This document shows positions 24,641-33,468 of a stretch of DNA of 64,000 nt, one piece after another. A model generated the notes under the pieces. It had not been told where the DNA came from and did no database searches. It saw only the letters and a program-made list of their open reading frames with translations. The stretch's first letter is position 1. Each line of letters opens with the position of its first letter. The DNA comes from Sphingomonas yantingensis (GTDB taxonomy: Bacteria; Pseudomonadota; Alphaproteobacteria; Sphingomonadales; Sphingomonadaceae). Location of the stretch: contig NZ_JACIJJ010000002.1 in NCBI RefSeq assembly GCF_014199325.1, forward strand, positions 682,001 to 746,000, read 5' to 3'. The position numbers and the translations under genes are program-made.

Positions 24641-25870
24641 GTGACAGCGAACATCGGATCGACGGCGCGGCCGTCGCATGTTCCGGTCGAGCGGGTTGTC
24701 AACTTCGATGTCTACGACCTGCCGGGATCGGCGGAGGACGTTCAACTCGCGTATCGGGCGTTCCAGCAATCGGCTCCCGCCGTGTTCTGGACACCGCACA
24801 ATGGCGGCCACTGGGTCGCCACCCGCGCCGAGCATATCGAAGCGATCCAGAAGGATACCGCGACCTTCTCGCACCAGCGGATCACGTTGCCCCGGCTGCC
24901 CGACGCCGTGCCCCGGCAGATCCCGCTCGAACTCGACCCGCCCGAGCACGCGCCCTATCGCCGTCCGCTGATGCAGGCGCTGCTTCCTAGGGTCGTGAAC
25001 GCGATGGAGGCGGCGGTCCGTGCCCGCGCGGTGGAACTCATCGAGCCGCTGGTCGCGCAGGGCCGATGCGAATTCATCGACGAGTTCGCAGCGATCTTTC
25101 CCGTGTCGGTTTTCCTCGAACTGGTGAACATCCCGCAGAGCGATCGCGGCATGCTGCGTGAAATGGCCGAGCGATCGGTACGGGCGAGCGACAATGCGGT
25201 GCGGATGTCCTCGTTCGAGGATCTCGGTGCCTATCTGGCGCCGATCGTCTCGGCGCGGCGCGAGGCGCCGGGCAACGACCTGCTCAGCACGATCGTCAAT
25301 GCGGAAATCGGCGGCGAGAAGATCGCCTTCGACAAGGCGATATCCTTCTCGATGCTGGTCATGTTCGGTGGCCTGGACACGGTCGCATCGATGCTCGGCT
25401 TCATCGCGCGGTTCCTCGCGACCCATGACGGGGTGCGGCGACAGATCGCGGCGCGGCTGGACGATGCGGCGTTCCTGCGGCATGCGACCGAGGAGTTGTT
25501 GCGCCGGCACGGCGTCGCGAACACGGCGCGGGTCCTGACGCGCGACGTCGAGTTGGACGGCGCGGTGCTGAAGGCGGGTGAGATGATCCTGCCGCCGAAC
25601 ATGCTCGTCGGCCTGGACGAACGGAAGGTGAGCGACCCGACGACCGTCGATCTCTCCCGCCCCTTTCCGATCCATCATGCCACGTTCGGCAACGGCGTGC
25701 ACACCTGCCCCGGTGCGGTGCTTGCCCGCCGCGAGATACAGGTGTTCCTCGAAGAATGGCTTCGCCGAATCCCCGACTTCCGGATCCGGGCGGGCACCCG
25801 CCCGGTCATGGCGACGGGCATGGTGAACGGCGTCCTGAAGCTCGAACTGGAATGGGAAGCTGCTGCATGA
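24641..25870 (+). CDS. Cytochrome P450, P450cam (CYP101)-like
   Basis: A 409-residue soluble bacterial P450. PHNGGHWVATRAEHIEA near residue 47 and the overall pattern closely resemble P450cam. The I-helix motif FGGLDTVASMLGF lies at about 245, the ExxR motif in TEELLRRHG at about 285, and the heme ligand Cys in FGNGVHTCPGAVLARRE at about 352. It should hydroxylate an alicyclic or terpenoid substrate using electrons from the ferredoxin (16652) and the reductase (5185). The GTG start has GGGGAG upstream. It overlaps the crotonase gene that follows by 4 nt. Substrate cannot be named from sequence. Confidence 0.93.
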   Translation: MTANIGSTARPSHVPVERVVNFDVYDLPGSAEDVQLAYRAFQQSAPAVFWTPHNGGHWVATRAEHIEAIQKDTATFSHQRITLPRLPDAVPRQIPLELDPPEHAPYRRPLMQALLPRVVNAMEAAVRARAVELIEPLVAQGRCEFIDEFAAIFPVSVFLELVNIPQSDRGMLREMAERSVRASDNAVRMSSFEDLGAYLAPIVSARREAPGNDLLSTIVNAEIGGEKIAFDKAISFSMLVMFGGLDTVASMLGFIARFLATHDGVRRQIAARLDDAAFLRHATEELLRRHGVANTARVLTRDVELDGAVLKAGEMILPPNMLVGLDERKVSDPTTVDLSRPFPIHHATFGNGVHTCPGAVLARREIQVFLEEWLRRIPDFRIRAGTRPVMATGMVNGVLKLELEWEAAA

Positions 25871-26676
25871 CCGCCGAAACGATCCTGATCGACACGCCGG
25901 AGGACGGTGTGCGACGCCTGACGCTCAACCGGCCGGAGGCGCTCAACGCCTTTACCTGGCCAATGTATCAGGCGTTGCTGGATGCGCTCGTCGCGATCGG
26001 CGACGATCCATCGGTGCGGGCGGTGATCCTGACGGGCAGCGGGCGCGGCTTCTGTTCGGGGCACGATTTGCGCGCAGCCGGGGTCAATCCGCACGCGCGC
26101 GAGGATCGCGGCCGGATCTATAACAACCGCCAGAGCGTGAGCGCGCTGGGACGCATCCCGATCGCGATGCGCGGCCTGCCACAGCCGATCATCTGTGCGG
26201 TGAACGGCGTGGTGGCGGGTGTCGGCTATACGCTGGCGCTGGCGTCGGACATGACCATCGCGGCGCGGTCGGCGAAGTTCGTCAACACGATCCACAATGC
26301 CGCGACGGGGGCCGAACTGGGCCTGTCCTACATGATGTCTCGCGCGGTCGGTAGCCAGCGCGCGGCGGAACTGCTGCTGACCGCGCGGCCGGTGCCAGCC
26401 GACGAGGCCGAGCGGATCGGCCTGATCCTGCGCGCGGTGGATGACGACCGGCTGATGGACGAGGCGCTGTCGATCGCGCGCGCCGTCGCGGCAAACGTGC
26501 CGATGGGCATCGCGCTGACGAAGCAGTCGCTCTGGCTCAATCAGAGTGCGGGCAGCCTCGAGGCGGCGATCGAACTGGAGGCTCGCGCGGTCCAGATCGC
26601 ACAGTCGACCGCCGACGCTGCCGAGAAGCGCAGCGCGTTCATCGAAAAGCGCGCTCCCCGGTTCACCAGCGAATAG
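25867..26676 (+). CDS. Enoyl-CoA hydratase/isomerase-family protein, non-canonical active site
   Basis: A 269-residue crotonase-superfamily protein. TGSGRGFCSGHDLRAAG forms the oxyanion-hole strand. The first catalytic Glu position is Thr (GVGYTLALASD) and the QPE position is not conserved, although a Glu follows in ATGAELGLSYMMSR, so the chemistry may differ from simple hydration. It is coupled by a 4-nt overlap to the P450 upstream, an unusual pairing suggesting that both act on the same molecule. A strong hairpin follows. Confidence 0.86.
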   Translation: MTAETILIDTPEDGVRRLTLNRPEALNAFTWPMYQALLDALVAIGDDPSVRAVILTGSGRGFCSGHDLRAAGVNPHAREDRGRIYNNRQSVSALGRIPIAMRGLPQPIICAVNGVVAGVGYTLALASDMTIAARSAKFVNTIHNAATGAELGLSYMMSRAVGSQRAAELLLTARPVPADEAERIGLILRAVDDDRLMDEALSIARAVAANVPMGIALTKQSLWLNQSAGSLEAAIELEARAVQIAQSTADAAEKRSAFIEKRAPRFTSE

Positions 26677-26680
26677 GGCA

Positions 26681-26702
26681 GCGGCGGGCCTGCGCCCGCC
26701 GC
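26681..26702. terminator. Bidirectional terminator hairpin
   Basis: GCGGCGGGC-CTGC-GCCCGCCGC forms a perfect 9-bp stem with a 4-nt loop between the convergent crotonase (ends 26676) and P450 (ends 26712) genes. Confidence 0.7.
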
Positions 26703-26711
26703 GTCCGGCAC

Positions 26712-27959
26712 CTAGTCGAAGCGCACGTGGATTGCCTTTGGTCCGCGCAGTGCCATGCCGCACACTTCGGGCGGCGGAAAATCCCCATCCAGCCGCAGGC
26801 GCGGCAGGCGGTCGAGCAACGCATTGAGCGCGTTGACCATTTCAAGGCGGGCCAGGTGCTGGCCGATGCACATATGCGGTCCGTATCCGAACGCCGCATG
26901 GTTGCGGGTCGCGCGGCTGATGTCGAACGCATCGGGGCGCTCGAACGCCTTTTCGTCGCGATTTGCAGAGGCAAGGAAGACCATCATGTGGTCACCCGGA
27001 TTGATCGTCACGCCGCCAAGCTCGACCGTCTCGACCGGCGTGCGCGAAATTCCGGGAACCGGGCAGTTCCAGCGTAGGCCTTCCTCGATCGCCTTGGGCA
27101 CCAGCGTGCGATCGGCCTTGACCTGTTCGAACTGGTCCGGATGCGTGAGGAGCGCCGTCAGCACGCTGGAGAAGCCGTTGAAGCTCGTGTCACCGCCGGC
27201 ATTCATCAACTGGCGGAAGAACGAGATGACGACATTGTCGGGCAACCGCTCTCCATCAACCTCGGCGGTGGCGATCGTCGACATGAAATCACCCTCGCGC
27301 GGATTGTCCCGGCGGTCGTGAACGACGGCCGTCAGATAATCCTTCAGCTTGGTGACGGCATCCATGCCGTGTTCCGTGTCGAAGGTGATCGCGATCTGGC
27401 CGAAGGCGAGCTTGTGGAACACTGCCCGATCCTCGATCGGCAGGCCCATCAGCTCATGAATGAAATGGAAAGGGAAATGCAGCGTGAACTCGCTGATGAG
27501 TTCGGCACGGCCTCTCCCTTCGAAGCCATCGATCAGGTCGTTGATCATGCGGGGAATCAGATGTTCGCCCCAGCTGGCGATCATCTTGGGCATGAAGGCC
27601 TTCTGAAAGAGCTGCCGGTACCTGGCGTGGTCCGGATTATCCATGATGGTGATCGAGTCGCCGAAGAACACACCCATATTGTGCCCGTAGACCGTGTTCG
27701 AATACAGTTTGGGGGCGAGCAGGACGTCCTTGACCTCCTTGTAGCCGAGGACCGCTACATGCCGCAGATGCGCCATCGTCAGATCGCCATGCAGTCCGAA
27801 ATGCCGGCGGAGATCGCCATCGAAGACCGGGCTTAGGTCGCGGAGGCGCTTCAATTCCGGATAGAAGTCGCTGATCGATCCCTCACCCGCATCCTTCATG
27901 GCGGTGAACGGATTATAGTGGGGGTCGTTGAAATCCTGAATCTTGCTGATCGCCTTCAT
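26712..27959 (-). CDS. Cytochrome P450
   Basis: A 415-residue soluble P450 of a family different from the P450cam-like ones. The I-helix reads MNAGGDTSFNGF (about 255), ExxR lies in IEEGLRWNCPV (about 295), and the heme Cys is in FGYGPHMCIGQHLARLE (about 365). VFFGDSITIMDNPDHARYRQLFQKAF is the C-helix region; only part of it is conserved. It is the last of three genes on this strand after a metal-dependent hydrolase-like gene and an SDR, suggesting hydroxylation followed by alcohol oxidation. Ferredoxin and reductase are encoded elsewhere in the window. Confidence 0.92.
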   Translation of the reverse strand: MKAISKIQDFNDPHYNPFTAMKDAGEGSISDFYPELKRLRDLSPVFDGDLRRHFGLHGDLTMAHLRHVAVLGYKEVKDVLLAPKLYSNTVYGHNMGVFFGDSITIMDNPDHARYRQLFQKAFMPKMIASWGEHLIPRMINDLIDGFEGRGRAELISEFTLHFPFHFIHELMGLPIEDRAVFHKLAFGQIAITFDTEHGMDAVTKLKDYLTAVVHDRRDNPREGDFMSTIATAEVDGERLPDNVVISFFRQLMNAGGDTSFNGFSSVLTALLTHPDQFEQVKADRTLVPKAIEEGLRWNCPVPGISRTPVETVELGGVTINPGDHMMVFLASANRDEKAFERPDAFDISRATRNHAAFGYGPHMCIGQHLARLEMVNALNALLDRLPRLRLDGDFPPPEVCGMALRGPKAIHVRFD

Positions 27960-27995
27960 TCGATTCTACCTTTGGGAAGCAAAGTTCAATTCGGG

Positions 27996-28757
27996 TCAGC
28001 GCGCCTGCTGACCGCCGGCGACACAGATATTCTCGCCCGTCACCATCGCGGCGCCGGACGAACAGAGCCAGATCACGGCGTCGGCGACTTCCGACGGTTC
28101 GATGATGCGACCGATCGGCTGGGTTTGCGCGGCAAGCTCCTGCTGCTGCCTGGCGTCGAGGAAACGCTCGACCGCGGCGGTGCGGGTCAGGCCGGGGGAG
28201 ACGCAATTGACGCGGATATGGTCGGCCGCGACCGCGTTGGCGGCGTAGCGCGTCATCTGGATCACGCCGGCCTTCGCCGCCGAATAGGCGATGTTGGCTT
28301 CGGGCGCATAGGCGACGCCGGCCATCGAGGCGGTGTTGACGATCGCGCCGCCGCCGCTTTCGCGCATCACGGGTAGCTCGTGTTTCATGCAGAGCCAGGG
28401 GGCCCGCATCGAAACCGCCACCGTGCGGTCCCAATCTTCCACCGTCAGATCGCCAATCCCGCGACCCCAGCTGAAGCCGACATTGTTGAAGGCGAGGTGG
28501 AGGCCACCAAAGGTCGATCGCGCGCGGGCGACGAGCGACACCACATCGGCTTCCGCCGTCGCATCGGCGCGCTGGAAACAGGCACGGCCGCCTGCCGCCT
28601 CGATCTCGGTCGCCAGCGCTTCGCCGGCCGTGTCGTCGATGTCGCTGACGAGGACCACCGCACCGCGTTCGGCAAACGCAAGCGCGGCCGCGCGGCCGAT
28701 GCCGGCGGCGGCGCCGGTCACGAGGGCGACCTTGCCGTCGAAGGGACGATCGGTCAT
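27996..28757 (-). CDS. Short-chain dehydrogenase/reductase
   Basis: A 253-residue classical SDR oxidising or reducing a hydroxyl/keto group with NAD(P). Cofactor motif TGAAAGIGRAAA at about 13, NNVG at about 90, catalytic Ser in NTASMAGVAYAPE and Tyr/Lys in IAYSAAKAG are all present; SPGLTRT follows. The Asp in VSDIDD after the second strand favours NAD(H). I use the ATG at 28757, where the SDR fold begins, rather than 28793. It lies 5 bp after the upstream gene and 37 bp before the P450 gene, so it probably handles an alcohol made by that P450. Confidence 0.88.
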   Translation of the reverse strand: MTDRPFDGKVALVTGAAAGIGRAAALAFAERGAVVLVSDIDDTAGEALATEIEAAGGRACFQRADATAEADVVSLVARARSTFGGLHLAFNNVGFSWGRGIGDLTVEDWDRTVAVSMRAPWLCMKHELPVMRESGGGAIVNTASMAGVAYAPEANIAYSAAKAGVIQMTRYAANAVAADHIRVNCVSPGLTRTAAVERFLDARQQQELAAQTQPIGRIIEPSEVADAVIWLCSSGAAMVTGENICVAGGQQAR

Positions 28758-28761
28758 CGTC

Positions 28762-29649
28762 TCAGGCTGTCGCCATCGCGTCGTTGGCCGCACTGCGCGA
28801 CGGCCGGGCTAGGTCCCCGCCCGGCTCGAACCGGCGCAGGTAGTCGACCATCCCCTTCGGCGTCCGCTTGCGTGCGGGATTGTACCACGGCAAGAAAACC
28901 TTGAGCAGTTGCGGCAGGGTGTGCCGCTTCTGAAAGTCCCTCAGCTCCTTGATGTCGCCGTCTAGCTTCGCCTTCTGCGCCCCGCTCATCGACAGACGGT
29001 CGATGTCCAGCATGTAGGCGAACATGCGGTCCATATAGCCGTTCAGATGCCGCATGGCGAAGATGGTGCCGTAGAGGCGGTAGAAATAGCCGTTCTTGAT
29101 GGCGTTCCACAGACCGCGACCGAACATCGCGTGATAGAGGTTGAAGCAGACCTCGCGATGCTCGAACTCTTCGGCCATGTGCCATTTCCAGAGCGCGACG
29201 GCGTTGGGATGGGCGCCCTCGAGCATCCCGTCGCTCCGCTCGAACCAGACGCCGCCGGCGACGGCGCCGAGCGATTCGAACCCGTCGGCATAGGCCAGCA
29301 GGAACTTGAGCGACCGGTCGCGCAGAAAGCCGTTCAGATCGTCGGTCAACTGCTGCTCGAACTCGGCAAGCTTGGGATACCCCTGGGCGATGAGGACCTT
29401 GTTGAACAGGCGATGCTGGCGGAAATGCTGCGATTCCTGACCGATGAAGCCGCGGACATCCTCGCGCAGCGCGTCGTCTTCCGGTGGAAGATCCTCGATC
29501 GCGGCCTGAAGAATCTTGATGAGCCAGGGTTCGATCGGCGTCGGGATGAGGGAGGTCGCGTTCTGATACTGGGCGAACGCGACGTTGCGCGCCCAGTGCG
29601 GGCGCACGCCGGTGTAATCGACCTTGGGATAGCGGACCACCAGCGACAT
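28762..29649 (-). CDS. Metal-dependent hydrolase-like protein (PF10118 type, possible diiron site)
   Basis: A 295-residue helical protein resembling the PF10118 metal-dependent hydrolase family. Two metal-binding-like helices are visible: IGQESQHFRQHRLFN at about 80 and WHMAEEFEHREVCFNLYH at about 170, the latter with an ExxEH pattern as in diiron proteins. The substrate is unknown; family members often sit in lipid and steroid catabolic clusters. GAGGCGAGG stands directly before the ATG at 29649. It leads the three-gene operon ending with the P450 at 26712, and shares the upstream region with a divergent crotonase gene. Confidence 0.78.
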   Translation of the reverse strand: MSLVVRYPKVDYTGVRPHWARNVAFAQYQNATSLIPTPIEPWLIKILQAAIEDLPPEDDALREDVRGFIGQESQHFRQHRLFNKVLIAQGYPKLAEFEQQLTDDLNGFLRDRSLKFLLAYADGFESLGAVAGGVWFERSDGMLEGAHPNAVALWKWHMAEEFEHREVCFNLYHAMFGRGLWNAIKNGYFYRLYGTIFAMRHLNGYMDRMFAYMLDIDRLSMSGAQKAKLDGDIKELRDFQKRHTLPQLLKVFLPWYNPARKRTPKGMVDYLRRFEPGGDLARPSRSAANDAMATA

Positions 29650-29709
29650 CCTCGCCTCTCCTCGCCTCTCACTTTGGCCCGGTATAGCATCGCAGGCCCG
29701 GTTTGGCGC

Positions 29710-29723
29710 ATCGCGCCTGCGAT
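29710..29723. promoter_or_regulatory. Operator-like inverted repeat in a divergent region
   Basis: Reads ATCGC-GCCT-GCGAT, flanked by C and G. It is 61 bp from the start at 29649 and 64 bp from the start at 29787. A weaker copy, ATCGC-AGGC-CCGGT, begins exactly 21 bp upstream at 29689, as in the tandem pair at 10143. Confidence 0.65.
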
Positions 29724-29786
29724 GTGTGGCGCAGCGGCTGGTCGGCGGCAGCGAGCCGAAGGATCGTGGGGCGCAGGGAGACAATG

Positions 29787-30503
29787 ATGACGTTGAGGAT
29801 CGAAGAACCCGCATCCGGCGTGATGCTGCTGACACTGGATCGCCCGGCGCAGCGGAACGCGATCGACCTTGCGCTGGCCGATGCGCTGGCGGCGGCGCTG
29901 GCCGAGTTCGAGGCCGAGCCGCGCTGGCGGGCAGGGGTCGTGACGGGGGCGCCGCCGGCCTTTTGCGCGGGGCTCGATCTAAAGGCGTTTTCCGCGCCCG
30001 ACGCGCCGCGCAACCGGGTGACCGAGGTGATCGTCGCCATCGCGGGCCGGCACAAGCCGATGATCGCTGCGGTCAATGGCGCGGCTTACACTGGCGGGCT
30101 GGAGATTGCGATCTCCTGCGATTTCATCATCGCGGCGGAAAGCGCGCGCTTCGCCGATACCCATGCCAAGATCGGTGCGCTGTCGGGAAGCGGCATGGGA
30201 TCGCGCCTGCCACGTGCGGTCGGCGCGCGCTTCGCCCGTCAGATGATGCTTACCTGCGCGCCGATCGACGCGGCGACGGCGCTTCGCGTCGGTCTGGCAA
30301 ACGAGGTCGTTGCCGACGACGCGCTGCTGCCCCGCGCGATCGAGCTGGCGGCGCTGATGGCGGGCCACGACCCGGAGATCGTCGGCATCGCCAAACAGGT
30401 CGTCGACCGCGGGACCGAGGCGACGTTGGCCGAAGCGATTGCGATCGAGCGTGAGGCGCTCGCCCGTCGCAAGGCGCAGGGGGCGATGACCTGGAAGCGC
30501 TGA
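29787..30503 (+). CDS. Enoyl-CoA hydratase/isomerase-family protein
   Basis: A 238-residue crotonase. FCAGLDLKAFSAPDAP forms the oxyanion hole. The first catalytic Glu is retained (GGLEIAISCD), but the second position reads THAKIGA, so only one of the two glutamates is present. An ATG lies three bases before (29784); the chosen one has the better distance to GGGAG. It stands alone between a divergent operon and a convergent crotonase gene. Double-bond isomerisation or hydration of a pathway acyl-CoA is possible. Confidence 0.85.
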   Translation: MTLRIEEPASGVMLLTLDRPAQRNAIDLALADALAAALAEFEAEPRWRAGVVTGAPPAFCAGLDLKAFSAPDAPRNRVTEVIVAIAGRHKPMIAAVNGAAYTGGLEIAISCDFIIAAESARFADTHAKIGALSGSGMGSRLPRAVGARFARQMMLTCAPIDAATALRVGLANEVVADDALLPRAIELAALMAGHDPEIVGIAKQVVDRGTEATLAEAIAIEREALARRKAQGAMTWKR

Positions 30504-30515
30504 GCAGCCAGCCGG

Positions 30516-31319
30516 TCAGCCGCCGGTGAAGATCGGGTCGCGCTTGTCGAGAAAGGCGTTCACCGCCTCCTGATGATCGGCGGTTTCGTGGGCGAGCGCC
30601 TGATAGGCGGCGGAAAGCTCGAGGATCTCCGACATGCGCTGGGTCTGTGCCTCGCGCAGCAGCCGCTTGGTCAGGCGCAAGGCGCGGGCGGGGTTGGCGG
30701 CGATCCGGCGGGCGAGGGCGAACGCCTCGTCCATCAGGGTCTCGTCGGGTACGACCCGACCCACCAGGCCAAGCGCCGCGGCCTCCTCGGCGGAATAGCG
30801 GTCGCCGGTGAAGAACATCTCGGCCGCGCGCGCATAGCCGACGACGCGCTGGAGCGACCAGGCGCCCCCGTCCCCGGGGACGATGCCGACCTTGATGAAG
30901 CTGGCGGAGAACTTCGCGCTCGCCGCGGCTAGTCGCATGTCGCACAGGCATGCCAGATCGCAGCCGAGGCCGACGGCATGGCCGTTGACCGCGGCGATCA
31001 GCGGCACCTCGCATGCCATGAACGCACTGGTGATCCGCTGGACGCCGCGGCGATAATTGTGACGCGTCGAGTCGGGCTGATCGAGCGGCCCGATCCCGTT
31101 GCGTTGCTGCATCGCTTTCAGGTTGCCGCCCGCGGAAAAGGCGCGGCCGTTGCCCGTGACGATACCGACCGAGATCGAGCGATCGTCGGTCAGCGCCTCG
31201 ATCGCGCGGACGAGATCGTCGCAATCCTCGTGCGTCGCGACCGCGTTGAGCGTGTCCGGCCTGTTCAGGCGGATGACGGCAATCGGTCCCTCGACCGAAA
31301 CTTCGACGAAATCACCCAT
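30516..31319 (-). CDS. Enoyl-CoA hydratase/isomerase-family protein
   Basis: A 267-residue crotonase. NGRAFSAGGNLKAMQQRNG gives the oxyanion hole. The first Glu position is Asp (GLGCDLACLCD), and the second region reads FIKVGIVPGDGGAW with an Asp two residues after Pro, a pattern found in isomerase-type crotonases. GGGAGCATTGCC precedes the ATG. It lies 17 bp after the EthD-like gene on the same strand and is convergent with the crotonase at 29787, separated by only 12 bp. Confidence 0.86.
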   Translation of the reverse strand: MGDFVEVSVEGPIAVIRLNRPDTLNAVATHEDCDDLVRAIEALTDDRSISVGIVTGNGRAFSAGGNLKAMQQRNGIGPLDQPDSTRHNYRRGVQRITSAFMACEVPLIAAVNGHAVGLGCDLACLCDMRLAAASAKFSASFIKVGIVPGDGGAWSLQRVVGYARAAEMFFTGDRYSAEEAAALGLVGRVVPDETLMDEAFALARRIAANPARALRLTKRLLREAQTQRMSEILELSAAYQALAHETADHQEAVNAFLDKRDPIFTGG

Positions 31320-31336
31320 GGCAATGCTCCCGTTTC

Positions 31337-31657
31337 TCAGCCGGCCGCGACCGGGTGCCAGGCCACCACGCTGACCTGTGACGTGTCGATCGCATCGGTA
31401 ATCGGCATCGCGTCGGTACCCGCGCGGTTGCCGATCTCGGCCAGCGTCGCGCGGATGTCGTTGCTTTCGACCTCGTAGATCGCCAGGAACCGATAGGGGC
31501 CTTCACCCACGACGGTGAAGCGCTCGGCCGATACGAAACCCGGCACCGCGAGCATGTCGGGCATGTCGGGCATGTGCCGGTCATCGTACCATCGCTCGTA
31601 ATCGGCCTCTCGCCCCGCGATGGCGTGGGAGTGAGCGACGAGTTTGTAGCGGGCCAT
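31337..31657 (-). CDS. EthD-like small protein
   Basis: A 106-residue ferredoxin-like-fold protein of the EthD/dimeric alpha-beta-barrel group: READYERWYDDRHMPDML is the characteristic block, followed by AERFTVVGEGPYRFLAIYEVE. Such proteins bind or rearrange small hydrophobic intermediates, and some assist P450 systems; no enzymatic residue is obvious. The start is the ATG at 31657 with AAGGAG 7 nt upstream; the long upstream open frame is antisense to the GntR gene. It probably forms a two-gene operon with the crotonase at 30516. Confidence 0.8.
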   Translation of the reverse strand: MARYKLVAHSHAIAGREADYERWYDDRHMPDMPDMLAVPGFVSAERFTVVGEGPYRFLAIYEVESNDIRATLAEIGNRAGTDAMPITDAIDTSQVSVVAWHPVAAG

Positions 31658-31720
31658 GAGCGATCTCCTTGCCCGATTGCTATCAGGGCGCGGGCGGGGC
31701 AGAAACCGGCGGGTCGAGGC

Positions 31721-31734
31721 ATCGTCGATGTGAT
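31721..31734. promoter_or_regulatory. Operator-like inverted repeat between the EthD-like and gntR genes
   Basis: Reads ATCGT-CGAT-GTGAT, flanked by C and A. Arms match imperfectly, but it is placed like the other copies: 64 bp from either start codon (31657 and 31799). Confidence 0.45.
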
Positions 31735-31798
31735 ACGGGCCGTGATCCGGCCGAATGCCTTGCATGGTTCGCAACGTTGCCGGATATGTTGTCCTGTC

Positions 31799-32542
31799 AT
31801 GAAACTCGCGGCCGGCCCCATTCCGCTCTATCACCAGCTCGAACAGGATCTGGCGGCCCGTATCGTCGCCGGTGAATTCGCCGAGGGACAGGTCCTTCCG
31901 ACCGAGGAGCAGATCTGCCGCGACTATGGCGTCAGCCGCATCACGGTGCGAAAGGCGCTCGACACGCTGATGTCGCAAGGCCTCATCCTGCGGCGGCGCG
32001 GTGTCGGATCGTTCGTCGCCGAGCGGCGGCGCGGCGTCCACGCGATTCATCTGAGCGGTTCGCTCGACGAATTCCTGTCGAGCGCGTCGCAGCTGCGGCC
32101 CAAGGTCCTGTCGCTTGGCATATGCCCGGCGCCCAGCGAGATCGCCGAGGATTTCGGCCTCTCGCCGCGCGGACATGTGCTGCGCCTCGAACTGCTCAGC
32201 CATGGCGAGGAGGGGCCATTGGCGCATGCCTGCTTCTATTTCCGGCAGGAGGTGGACGCTGTGCTGACGGCCGAGGATCTGAGTCACCAGGAGCCCGTGA
32301 TCCGGACCGTCGAGCGAAAGCTGGGCGTGCGGATCGCGCGTGCTTCGCAAGTGATCGAGGCTGCCGCCGCCGAAGCCGAAACCGCGAAGCATCTGGGGCT
32401 GAAGGTCAACCGCCCGCTCTTGAAGACCAGCCGGCGTTACTACACCGCAGAGGGCGAGCTGATCGAGGTCGCGCAGCTCCTCTATCACCCCGAGCGCTAC
32501 CGGTACGAGGTCGAGCTGCGCGCGGCACCCTTCGCCGTCTGA
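31799..32542 (+). CDS. GntR-family transcriptional regulator (HutC/UTRA type)
   Basis: A 247-residue regulator. Residues about 8-75 are the GntR winged helix (PLYHQLEQDLAARIVAGEFA, QICRDYGVSRITVRKALDTL), and residues about 95-240 are a UTRA ligand-binding domain ending SRRYYTAEGELIEVAQLLYH. Members repress catabolic genes until a small molecule binds. I use the ATG at 31799, where the family begins; the frame is open for 75 codons upstream without homology. It is divergent from the EthD-like gene. Whether it binds the repeat found across the window is unknown; GntR operators are usually different in form. Confidence 0.9.
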   Translation: MKLAAGPIPLYHQLEQDLAARIVAGEFAEGQVLPTEEQICRDYGVSRITVRKALDTLMSQGLILRRRGVGSFVAERRRGVHAIHLSGSLDEFLSSASQLRPKVLSLGICPAPSEIAEDFGLSPRGHVLRLELLSHGEEGPLAHACFYFRQEVDAVLTAEDLSHQEPVIRTVERKLGVRIARASQVIEAAAAEAETAKHLGLKVNRPLLKTSRRYYTAEGELIEVAQLLYHPERYRYEVELRAAPFAV

Positions 32543-32561
32543 ACGCCGCGGCAGGCGCGGA

Positions 32562-33467
32562 TCAGCCCCGCCCCCGCACCCTCACGATACCGTCGCCATA
32601 GGGGGCGTCGCGGTTTTGCAGCGCGACCTTAAGGCCGTGCTCTTTCATATCCGCCTTGAACTGCGTGCGGCGCGGCCCGCTGGCCAGGTGACCGCGGGCG
32701 TCAAGCTCGGCGGCATAGCGTTGCAGGGTGCGGGCACCCATCTGCTCGAGCGCGAAGTCGACGACGCGCTTGTGACAGGCAAGCAATTCAGGATCGGTGG
32801 CGGCAATCCGTTGGGCTAGCGCCTTGACCTCGCGATCGAGTGTGTCGGCGGGCCAGGATTCGATGGCGAGGCCGATCTTCACGGCATCGAGGCCGCTCAT
32901 CTTGTCGCCGGTAAACAGCATTCGCTTCGCCCATTGCGGACCGCAGTGATACAGCCACATGTGCGCTGGCGGCGTTCCGTTCGCCCGCGTCGCCGGGAAG
33001 CCGATCCGCGCGTCGTCGGCGACGATCACGAGATCGCAGGAAAGCGCGATGTCGGTGCCGCCGGCCAGGCAATTGCCGTGAACCTTCGCGATCACCGGCT
33101 TGTGAAGCTCGGCGACGATCAGCGAGAAAGCCTGCGTGCGCAGCAGCGACCAGACATCGTCGTCGAACCGCTTACCCGATTCCCGATACTTGTAATCGCC
33201 GAGTTCGGTGGTTTCGCCGCGACCGGCATAGGCCCCGGTCAGATCATAGCCCGCGCAGAAGTCCTTGCCCGCACCGGCAAGGATGATGACATTGATGTCG
33301 AGCCGGTCGTCGGCCTCGAGCATCGCGTCGCGCATCTCGCTCAGCATCGCGGGGCCGAGGGCATTGCGCTTGTCGGGCTGGTTGAAGGTGATCGTGGCGA
33401 CGGGACCATCGACCTCGAAGAGGATGAAATCGGGCTCGTACAGCCACTTGCCGCGATAGTCCTTCAT
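32562..33467 (-). CDS. Enoyl-CoA hydratase/isomerase-family protein, long form
   Basis: A 301-residue crotonase with an N-terminal extension (MKDYRGKWLYEPD) and a long C-terminal tail, larger than the usual 255-270. GAGKDFCAGYDLTGAYAGRG forms the oxyanion hole. The first Glu position is Asp (GGTDIALSCD) and the QPE position reads FPATRANG, so the canonical pair is missing. It may be a hydrolase or isomerase for a bulky substrate. It is the last gene of an operon with the SnoaL-like and OYE genes, one bp after the SnoaL-like stop codon, and converges with gntR. Confidence 0.85.
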   Translation of the reverse strand: MKDYRGKWLYEPDFILFEVDGPVATITFNQPDKRNALGPAMLSEMRDAMLEADDRLDINVIILAGAGKDFCAGYDLTGAYAGRGETTELGDYKYRESGKRFDDDVWSLLRTQAFSLIVAELHKPVIAKVHGNCLAGGTDIALSCDLVIVADDARIGFPATRANGTPPAHMWLYHCGPQWAKRMLFTGDKMSGLDAVKIGLAIESWPADTLDREVKALAQRIAATDPELLACHKRVVDFALEQMGARTLQRYAAELDARGHLASGPRRTQFKADMKEHGLKVALQNRDAPYGDGIVRVRGRG

Positions 33468-33468
33468 C